Origin: Acinetobacter sp. XH1741
GTDB lineage: Bacteria; Pseudomonadota; Gammaproteobacteria; Pseudomonadales; Moraxellaceae
NCBI RefSeq assembly: GCF_041021895.1
Contig: NZ_CP157428.1
Span: 620,001-684,000, forward strand
DNA length: 64,000 nt
Direction: 5' to 3'
Of this stretch, positions 57,429 to 64,000 are shown piece by piece. The notes below the pieces were generated by a model. That model did no database searches. It was not told where the DNA came from and saw nothing but the letters and a program-made list of their open reading frames with translations. Numbering within the stretch: position 1 is the first letter of the stretch; each line of letters begins with the position of its first letter. The translations under genes and the position numbers were made by a program.

Positions 57429-57520
57429 TACACATTATTTTTTCTTGGCAGGATGTGTTTCTTAGTTATAAAAAAGTATGGGGACTCATGTCAAAGCGAC
57501 ATGAGCCACCTTTTAAACAA

Positions 57521-58072
57521 TTAGACATCAATCAAACATGCAAACATCGAATACCCATCAATAGTCATTGGTGGCCCTGCACGGTGAGCACGAAAACCCG
57601 CAGCACGTAATAAACGTTCTACACCCAGAGGAGAGGTCGTAATAAGTTGTTTTGCACCCTGTTCTCTTGCAAAGTTAATTGCTTCTCGCAGTATTGCAAT
57701 AGACACTGGCGATGACACGGCTTGGCTCGCTGTTGTCGGTGGGTTCGAGAAATCTACGGCTGAGAATCTTGAGAGTTCCCAAATGTCTGGTGAGCTAGGA
57801 ATAGGCATTCCATTGAGTAGTTGAGGAAATATTTCACCCAGTAAATAAGGTTGAGTCGTGGGTAGTAATCTGGCACAGCCAATAATATTGGATTCTCTAT
57901 CTTGAGCAACTACGTAAGCTGTATCAACTTTATCAAATTGATCTAGTTCTTCGTTATGTGGACAGTTCAAATCCCATCCCAAATGTTCAACAAATACCCT
58001 GTAGCGATAACTTTTAAATTTGGTATATAAGCCTTCTGAAAAATTGTTTTGAAATCCAGCAATAATATTCAT
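57521..58072 (-). CDS. abaI: Acyl-homoserine lactone synthase
   Basis: The 183-residue LuxI-family enzyme makes N-acyl-homoserine lactone from acyl-ACP and S-adenosylmethionine; the Acinetobacter product is 3-hydroxy-C12-HSL. Conserved residues include Arg24 (RYRVF), Trp33-34 region (LGWDLN), Asp45/Asp48 (FDKVD) and Arg in ELSRFSAV. ATG 58072 has GGAAG upstream; the GTG at 58087 would be an extension. A lux box lies at 58131-58146. Differences from A. baumannii AbaI (e.g. VEHLGWDLNCPHNEE) point to a sister species. Confidence 0.95.
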   Translation of the reverse strand: MNIIAGFQNNFSEGLYTKFKSYRYRVFVEHLGWDLNCPHNEELDQFDKVDTAYVVAQDRESNIIGCARLLPTTQPYLLGEIFPQLLNGMPIPSSPDIWELSRFSAVDFSNPPTTASQAVSSPVSIAILREAINFAREQGAKQLITTSPLGVERLLRAAGFRAHRAGPPMTIDGYSMFACLIDV

Positions 58073-58130
58073 TAGAAGTGCTTCCACTTATTTTTGATGT
58101 GACTTTACTGAACAGCTGGAAAAGCGGTAA

Positions 58131-58146
58131 CTGTAAGAATTTACAG
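58131..58146 (-). promoter_or_regulatory. lux box of abaI
   Basis: CTGTAAGAATTTACAG (CTGTAAATTCTTACAG on the minus strand) has perfect CTGTAA/TTACAG arms, 58 bp before the abaI ATG. This is the lux box known for abaI in A. baumannii, the site of AbaR with its autoinducer. Confidence 0.9.
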
Positions 58147-58150
58147 GTTG

Positions 58151-58567
58151 CTAAGAGAAATTTAGACTTAGTTTAGGCTTTGTTAATGTTGTATTGATTT
58201 GGGTATAAATGAACTGTTCCCAGAACAAAGTATCGATTTTCCGTTTGATCAGTGTTTCAGTAACGTCAAATCCAATATCTGTACCAGATATATCAACAAT
58301 CATAATATTGCTTCTAGGTAGGCCAATTCGTTTTAAGGTCGCAAAACCATTTTGTTCAATGAATTCCCAGTCCCATCCTGTACTTAACGCAGGAGTCTTT
58401 AATGTGGCCCATTCAGTAAAGCCACGATAAACAATTTGAGATTCTTCAATTTGGGTAGATTCAATAATAGATACTACGTGTTGCAAAGGATAGGTCATGA
58501 GTTGGTCTTCATTCATGCGAATAAAACCATCTGTTGAGATTGAAACATGTGGTGGGATGCTGGCCAT
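58151..58567 (-). CDS. abaM: RsaM-family quorum-sensing modulator
   Basis: The 138-residue protein lies between abaI and abaR and on the abaI strand. Its sequence (SISTDGFIRMNEDQLM, TGWDWEF, DISGTDIGFDVTE) fits AbaM/RsaM proteins, which dampen AHL production in Acinetobacter and Burkholderia. No DNA-binding motif is visible. Its stop lies next to the abaI lux box, so abaM is expressed from its own upstream promoter and possibly reads into abaI. Confidence 0.85.
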   Translation of the reverse strand: MASIPPHVSISTDGFIRMNEDQLMTYPLQHVVSIIESTQIEESQIVYRGFTEWATLKTPALSTGWDWEFIEQNGFATLKRIGLPRSNIMIVDISGTDIGFDVTETLIKRKIDTLFWEQFIYTQINTTLTKPKLSLNFS

Positions 58568-59363
58568 GCTAACTGTTCAAGCAACCTAAATTAGAAATCT
58601 ATTGATAAATAACATAAATTATTGCCAATCAAATACTGTCATGTTTAACAGGTTAAGTGTAAGCAGATACCATCTAGCGTTAAGTTGTTCTTATTAGATG
58701 CTTATTCAAGTATTAAGATTTTCTTATATAAAAACTGAAAATTTTGTAGTTTTAATATAAAAAAAGCTTTTTAAAAAAGCTGAGTAGACTTGGTTTCTTG
58801 TAAATTTGTAGATAGCATCTATTCTCATTATTAAAATAATAGTTGGGAGTAAACGTCGCTTTAAGGTAATTGTTTGATTTGTTTTATTATTATGGGTGTT
58901 TTAGTTTTAATATATAATGAATGGTAAAATTATATCACTTTGATTATTGGTGGTAGATATTATTTAATTAAAATAACAAGAACATAATTTCAAGAGTAAA
59001 TAATAAGCTTCTTTAATCATCTAAAAATACTTATTTTTTGGAATAAAATGCATCGTGTAAAAATTAATTTTTCAAGCATAATCTGCACATGAAATATAAC
59101 AACCTTAAAAGCTTTCAGAAATTTAGTTTATCTGAATAATTTGCAATCATATCACGCTTAAAAGAGTTGTTAATTAGATAATGAATCCAAAATCTGAAAT
59201 TGAGAAATCAGTTAAAGAAGAATAGGTGTTGAAAATATTTTTAGATTTTGCAGAGCTTTATTGAAATAAAGGTAAAAGATTAGACCTCTACTTCAATTTG
59301 ATGACTTGGATTCAAAAATGCAACTGGAAAAAATGATTTGTGAATGGAGCCTAATGAAAGTAA
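58568..59363. other. Long AT-rich region between abaM and abaR
   Basis: 796 bp without a confident gene. At 59181-59360 short frames such as one starting ATG 59181 (NPKSEIEKSVKEE, stop) and RPLLQFDDLDSKMQLEKM in another frame look like a decayed coding sequence. I see no lux box here. Promoters for the divergent genes must lie here but are not obvious among the A/T runs. Confidence 0.5.
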
Positions 59364-60080
59364 ATGGAAAGTTGGCAAGAGGATTTATTATCAGCATTTT
59401 TAATTGTACAAGATGAAGATGAGCTGTTTGAGGCTGTTAAAGCTACAGTTTCAAAGCTTGGATTTGATTACTGTGCTTATGGTATGCAGTCGCCATTATC
59501 TATTGCTGAACCCAAAACGATTATGCTGAACAATTACCCTCAAGCATGGCAGAAGCGTTATGTTGAACAGCGCTATGTGAAGGTAGATCCAACTGTAAGG
59601 CATTGTATGACATCACTTCAACCTCTGGTTTGGTCGAGCCAATCGGCAAACACACAAGCAGAAAAAGATTTCTGGGAGGAGGCACGCTCCTATGGTTTAA
59701 ATGTGGGTTGGGCTCAGTCAAGCCGTGATTTTATTGGTACACGGGGCATGTTGACTCTAGCAAGATCCAGCGATCAGTTATCAGAAAAAGAGCAAAAAGC
59801 ACAATATACAAATATGTACTGGTTGACTCAAACAGTACATTCCAGCATTGCTAAAATTGTAAATGATGTAGAGTTTTCGCAGTTTAATCTTTATTTAACG
59901 AGCCGAGAAAAAGAAGCACTGCGTTGGACAGCTGAGGGTAAAACGTCAGCAGAAATTGCACAGATTCTTGGGGTAACTGAAAGAACAGTAAATTTTCATC
60001 TATGCAACTCAATGCAAAAGCTCAATGTAAATAATAAAATTTCAGCAGCTATTCGGGCAATAATGTTAGGTCTTTTGTAA
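59364..60080 (+). CDS. abaR: LuxR-family AHL receptor/regulator
   Basis: The 238-residue protein has an N-terminal autoinducer-binding domain (FDYCAYGM, with the conserved W and Y/D residues around YVEQRYVKVDPTVRHC) and a C-terminal LuxR helix-turn-helix (LTSREKEALRWTAEGKTSAE to NKISAAIRA, about 173-228). With 3-hydroxy-C12-HSL it binds lux boxes such as 58131-58146. A GGAG lies rather far (15 nt) from the ATG. Confidence 0.94.
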   Translation: MESWQEDLLSAFLIVQDEDELFEAVKATVSKLGFDYCAYGMQSPLSIAEPKTIMLNNYPQAWQKRYVEQRYVKVDPTVRHCMTSLQPLVWSSQSANTQAEKDFWEEARSYGLNVGWAQSSRDFIGTRGMLTLARSSDQLSEKEQKAQYTNMYWLTQTVHSSIAKIVNDVEFSQFNLYLTSREKEALRWTAEGKTSAEIAQILGVTERTVNFHLCNSMQKLNVNNKISAAIRAIMLGLL

Positions 60081-60846
60081 GAGTGAATGTGTAAATAAAA
60101 CGTAGTACTAAATTTAAATAAATCACTGTCAGATTTTATTTGAAGATGAATTAATGCGAGATTAAAAATTAATATTTAAATTTTTTATTTAAATATGGCG
60201 CTAAAATTTTATTTAATTATTAAAAATAGAAATAATTGATTTTTAATTTTATTTAAATGGAAAATTACTTTTTTGAAAATATTTTTATTTTAGTTTATTG
60301 GAAATATTAAATTTTCTAATTTTAAATACCTGTTTCGAGGCTGTGTATGATTTTAATTGATTAAAATTTAATTATCACTGTTGCTTTAAAAGCTTTATAT
60401 TGCAGATAAAGATAAATATTTTTTATTTAAATAAGTGTTTTCTTTTAAAAAGAGAACCTCCCTTAAATTGTATTTCCATTATAAAATCTACAATTTATAA
60501 GGCTACACAGTAAGACTTGAGCTTTATTGAATAAGCTAAAATATTTGCTAAATATAGTTCAAATTAACATCAAAAACTGAATATGACTTCAAATTAATTT
60601 CCAGAATTTAAAATAGAAATAAATAAAAAATGATTATAAAAAAGAACTTATGTCTTAATTTGCAATAAATGCAGCCTAACCTGTCAACCCTTACAGGTGT
60701 AATAACTAATACTCGCACATAAAATATAATGTGAATTTATATTTTAAACAAAAAGTATATTCATTTTTATTAAAAGACCCCGCTAGAAATGTAAGTTTCA
60801 GAATGAGCAGGTTTTAAGGGTTAATTATAATTAATCGGAGTAAGTT
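60081..60846. other. AT-rich region upstream of the acyl-AMP ligase operon
   Basis: 766 bp, very AT-rich, without a gene I can support. It contains the lux-box-like palindrome at 60681-60696 and a TATAAT at 60725-60730. The rest shows only A/T runs. Confidence 0.6.
60681..60696 (+). promoter_or_regulatory. lux-box-like site before the acyl-AMP ligase operon
   Basis: CTGTCAACCCTTACAG has the CTGT...ACAG ends and TTACAG half of the abaI lux box; with flanks it reads ACCTGT...ACAGGT. A TATAAT at 60725-60730 follows; the box centre falls about 48 bp before the implied start, near the class II activator position. Regulation by AbaR is inferred. Confidence 0.7.
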
Positions 60847-62736
60847 ATGGCTGTAATGTGTACGGATAATATCATTGCAACTTTGGAATCCCACGCAAAT
60901 TTACAGGGAGGTAAAACTGCTTTCGAGTATTTAGGACGCCAATCTGGTGGTATTCAATCTCTAACGTATGCAGAGCTGGACAAGCGAGTTCAACATCAAG
61001 CTCAGGTATTGATGAATCTTGTAGACAGTGGCGATCGTGCAGTGTTGCTGTTCGAACCTGGACTAGACTTTATCGTATCGTTCTTTGCTTGTCTTAAAGC
61101 TAAAATTATCGCAGTACCTGTTAGCTTGCCGTTTAATCGTAATGGTTTTTCTAATATTTTGAATATTATGAATGACTGTGAACCCAAAATAGTCCTCACA
61201 ACAAAAAAGATTCTTGAGCTATCAGGTTTAATCACATTAAAAGCTCAAAATGAAAGTTTAATCCTGCATGCCGTCGATGCTGAGTTACAGCGCGACTTAG
61301 TGGAAAAAGATTTCCCACTCATAACTGAAAAAGATATCTGCTTCTTGCAATACACTTCAGGATCAACAGGTTGGCCTAAAGGGGTAATTGTTACCCATAA
61401 AAATATTATGGCAAACGAAGCCATGATTGCCGAAGCCTTTTGTACACAACCTGATGATATTGGCCTGACATGGCTACCTGTCTATCACGACATGGGATTA
61501 ATTGGCTCAGTTTTGCAGTCTGTATATGTGGGCTTGACCTGCTATGTTATGTCGCCTCTGGACTTCATTCGTAAACCTCTTAAATGGCTACAATTCATTA
61601 GTGAAAAAGGGGTCACGATTAGTGGTGGACCAAACTTTGCCTATGAATTGTGCTTACATCGTATCTCTGATGAGGATGCGGCATCGCTTGATCTGAGTCG
61701 TGTACGTGTGTTGTTTAATGGCGCTGAGCCAATCAAGGCCAATGTCATGCAGCGCTTCATGGAGAAGTTCAATACTCAATCGAAATTGAGACTTGATACT
61801 TTCTTGCCGTGTTATGGCTTGGCTGAAGTAACGCTCTTAGTGAGTGGTGTAACTGGTCCTCTCAATGCGATTTCAATCGATCGTGACAAGTTAAATGCCA
61901 ATTTAGTGAAAAGCAGTAAAGATCAGACCGCTGTGCAAGTAGTGAGCTGTGGCAAGATTTCTGCGCACATTGATTGTCGCATCGTCAATCCGCAGACTCA
62001 TAAAGAAGTAGCAGCTCATGAAGTCGGTGAAATCTGGTTAGCAGGTGAGAGTGTTACAGCAGGCTACTGGCAAAAGCCAGAGGTCAATCAGGAAACCTTT
62101 GAAGCAACTATCATTGATGAGGCCGGTCAGCCGAGTCAAGTGAATTACTTAAGAACAGGGGATATGGGCTTTGTCAAAGACGGAGACCTGTATGTGACTG
62201 GTCGCCTTAAGGATGTGATCATCATCCGCGGCAAGAACTACTATCCGCAAGATATCGAGTGCTCGGTTGAAATGGCACATCCTGCTGTTCGTAAAGGTTG
62301 TGTTGCAGCAGTGAATTTCGCTGATTCTGATGGAGTCACGGTTGTACTCGAAATCAAGAAGAAGTCATTAGATAAGACTCTTAATTTTGAAACCATCAGA
62401 ACTCAGGTCAAAGAACAAGTGGCGGCTGATATTGGTTTGCCCGTAGAAGGTGTTTATTTATTACACCAAGGCCGAATAAATAAAACTACGAGCGGCAAAA
62501 TTAGAAGAAGAAAAATTAAAGAACAGATTGAGCGCGGTCAGCTGGTCTGTTTAACCCATCCAAACCGTAGAACGGTGATTGCACGAAATTATGTCAAAAA
62601 CGGCTTAGAAGTCATCCGTGATCGTGAGCAGCGGGGGCAGTTGATTCGTTATAGCTCCAATCTACTCAACTCAATGATCAAGGAACGTGAAGTACGCACA
62701 CTGATTTTTAATCGTCTGAAAAGTGCTTTGTTTTAA
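60847..62736 (+). CDS. Fatty acyl-AMP ligase
   Basis: The 629-residue ANL enzyme has QYTSGSTGWPKGVIVTHKNI (about 173-192), WLPVYHDMGLIGS and YLRTGDMGF, typical of FAALs, which load fatty acids as acyl-AMP onto acyl carrier proteins. The length and HDMGLIG motif separate it from acyl-CoA synthetases. In A. baumannii a homologous gene next to abaR (A1S_0112) starts the operon for the lipopeptide acinetin 505 and is quorum-controlled. CGGAGTAAG lies before the ATG. Confidence 0.92.
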   Translation: MAVMCTDNIIATLESHANLQGGKTAFEYLGRQSGGIQSLTYAELDKRVQHQAQVLMNLVDSGDRAVLLFEPGLDFIVSFFACLKAKIIAVPVSLPFNRNGFSNILNIMNDCEPKIVLTTKKILELSGLITLKAQNESLILHAVDAELQRDLVEKDFPLITEKDICFLQYTSGSTGWPKGVIVTHKNIMANEAMIAEAFCTQPDDIGLTWLPVYHDMGLIGSVLQSVYVGLTCYVMSPLDFIRKPLKWLQFISEKGVTISGGPNFAYELCLHRISDEDAASLDLSRVRVLFNGAEPIKANVMQRFMEKFNTQSKLRLDTFLPCYGLAEVTLLVSGVTGPLNAISIDRDKLNANLVKSSKDQTAVQVVSCGKISAHIDCRIVNPQTHKEVAAHEVGEIWLAGESVTAGYWQKPEVNQETFEATIIDEAGQPSQVNYLRTGDMGFVKDGDLYVTGRLKDVIIIRGKNYYPQDIECSVEMAHPAVRKGCVAAVNFADSDGVTVVLEIKKKSLDKTLNFETIRTQVKEQVAADIGLPVEGVYLLHQGRINKTTSGKIRRRKIKEQIERGQLVCLTHPNRRTVIARNYVKNGLEVIRDREQRGQLIRYSSNLLNSMIKEREVRTLIFNRLKSALF

Positions 62737-62768
62737 CCCTTACCCTTTAGTCATTTGAGTGAAAATCC

Positions 62769-64000
62769 ATGTCACTTACGTCCAATTTGCGGCAGTTTCA
62801 AACTGCTGCTCGTCTGGAGCAAATTTTAGGCTCCGTACATGATACCAATAATGATTTTTCTTGGTCTGCTGCCATCGAGCGTGATGAAAAGGAGCAATAC
62901 CCGCAGCGCGCTGTTGATTTTCTAAATGCCGTAGGTATGAACCGTTTTTATGTACCTTCAGAGCTTGGAGGTCGCATGGAAATTGGGGAAGAGCTTTTAT
63001 ATCTGCATCGCGTGCTGGCACGACGTGACCTAACCATCAATTCGACTTATAGCACCAATGCGTGGTCTGTAATTGTGTGGATTGGTGGAAATCCTAATCA
63101 ATGCCAAAACATCGCTAGTCGGATATTAAGTGGTGCTGCACCAGCGCTGGCTTATAGCGAAAAAGCGCATGGTGCCGATCTTTTATCTAGTGAAGTAACT
63201 GCACAATCTACCGAGAGTAAATATGTCTTAAATGGTGAAAAATGGTCGATCAATCGCGCTACATTGGGTGACTCCTTAAGCTTAATTGCTAAAACATCGA
63301 ATGATCGTGGACCGCGCAGTCTAAGCGCATTTTGGCTCGATAAGCGTCACATGGCTTCTAAAGGTACATATAGCCTGAGCCGCTTGCCAACGGTAGGTAT
63401 GCGTGGGTTGGATATCAGTGGTATCGGCTTTAACAATGCTGAAATTCACAAAGATGCCTTGATTGGTGAAGAAGGTCAGGGGTTAGAGCTTGGACTCAAG
63501 ACGCTACAAGTGACGCGTGCATATTGCAGCAGCTTCTCTTTGGGTGCAGGCGACACAATGCTACGTATCGCGACTGAATTTGCGATTGAGCGCGAGTTGT
63601 ATAACAAAAAAGTAATTAACATTCCGTTGGTACGTGAGCAACTCGCTACAGCCTATGCCTACCTATTAGCGGCTGAGGTGCTATCACTCGTTGGTGCACG
63701 TGGCTTACACGTCTGTATCAATCAGTTCAGCACATGGTCACCAATCATTAAGGTTCTGGTACCTGAGTATGTAGAGTCTCTTGCCAAGATTACCTCTTCG
63801 GTGTTGGGATCACGTTTCTTCTTAAGAAATGCCTATGCCGATGGAATGTATCAGAAAGCCTTCCGTGATCATTTGATTGTTAGTGTCTTTGACGGTAGCA
63901 GCACCGTCTGTCTAGACAGCCTAAGTTTTCAGCTCAAATCTGCCAATAAGGGTCGTAGCAAAAAAGCCGACCACCTCAATCAAGCCGAAGCTAAAGCACG
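62769..64000 (+). CDS. Acyl-CoA dehydrogenase-like protein, 5' part
   Basis: The frame starts at ATG 62769, 32 nt after the ligase stop, and is open to the window edge (about 410 residues). Sequence such as FYVPSELGGRMEIGEEL, YSEKAHGADLL, LNGEKWSINRA and the FDGSSTVCLDSLSFQL stretch shows an acyl-CoA dehydrogenase fold. In the homologous A. baumannii operon this gene (A1S_0113) follows the ligase and probably introduces a double bond into the carrier-bound fatty acid. The 3' end lies outside the window. Confidence 0.88.
   Translation, partial: MSLTSNLRQFQTAARLEQILGSVHDTNNDFSWSAAIERDEKEQYPQRAVDFLNAVGMNRFYVPSELGGRMEIGEELLYLHRVLARRDLTINSTYSTNAWSVIVWIGGNPNQCQNIASRILSGAAPALAYSEKAHGADLLSSEVTAQSTESKYVLNGEKWSINRATLGDSLSLIAKTSNDRGPRSLSAFWLDKRHMASKGTYSLSRLPTVGMRGLDISGIGFNNAEIHKDALIGEEGQGLELGLKTLQVTRAYCSSFSLGAGDTMLRIATEFAIERELYNKKVINIPLVREQLATAYAYLLAAEVLSLVGARGLHVCINQFSTWSPIIKVLVPEYVESLAKITSSVLGSRFFLRNAYADGMYQKAFRDHLIVSVFDGSSTVCLDSLSFQLKSANKGRSKKADHLNQAEAKA

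Overview
The window is chromosomal DNA of an Acinetobacter of the A. calcoaceticus-baumannii complex. This rests on three things: the order ugd-gpi-galE-pgt1-pgm followed by lldP-lldR-lldD-dld (the right flank of the Acinetobacter capsule K locus), the abaI-abaM-abaR quorum-sensing set, and the low GC content. The AbaI protein differs from the A. baumannii AbaI I remember at several positions, so a sister species (A. nosocomialis or A. pittii) is possible; I cannot settle this.

Layout. 1-6.2 kb: sugar-nucleotide genes at the end of the capsule locus (ugd, pgi, galE, pgt1, pgm). 6.2-12.4 kb: L- and D-lactate use, with LldR operators in front of lldP. 12.4-13.6 kb: an aromatic amino acid/aspartate aminotransferase. 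14.1-19.6 kb: the methylcitrate (propionate) operon gntR-prpB-prpC-acnD. 19.6-26.1 kb: an accessory stretch with an unassigned membrane-protein pair, three copies of a 206-bp repeat that looks like a small-RNA gene family interleaved with small genes (zinc ribbon, DUF4126, Nudix), a Cys-rich exported protein, a GC-rich structured RNA candidate in very AT-rich surroundings, fabB, and a DUF4844 protein. 26.2-31.1 kb: a type VI secretion module (VgrG, a lipase effector, and three small envelope proteins likely including its immunity protein). 31.2-40.9 kb: mixed core genes (SDR, TetR-MFS efflux pair, DUF2867, DUF1003, rluA, rraB, NTF2-like, TonB receptor, DUF1624). 41-47.7 kb: D-alanine catabolism and uptake (dadR, dadA, alr, ridA, then two tandem cycA-like permeases separated by a decayed ridA copy). 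47.8-57.4 kb: valine degradation (LysR, mmsA, mmsB, acyl-CoA synthetase, acyl-CoA dehydrogenase, enoyl-CoA hydratase, 3-hydroxyisobutyryl-CoA hydrolase, MHS transporter). 57.5-64 kb: quorum sensing (abaI, abaM, abaR) and the first two genes of the neighbouring lipopeptide-type operon (fatty acyl-AMP ligase, acyl-CoA dehydrogenase, the latter running off the window).

The strongest unexplained signals are: (1) the structured RNA candidate at about 23,665-23,930, in which one GTTGAC strand can pair with either of two partners; (2) the three equal-length 206-bp repeats, each with a hairpin terminator at one edge; (3) the T6SS lipase/immunity cassette; (4) the fossil of a ridA-permease tandem duplication; (5) a lux-box-like palindrome in front of the acyl-AMP ligase operon, matching the one in front of abaI. 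No rRNA, tRNA, insertion sequence or CRISPR array was seen.
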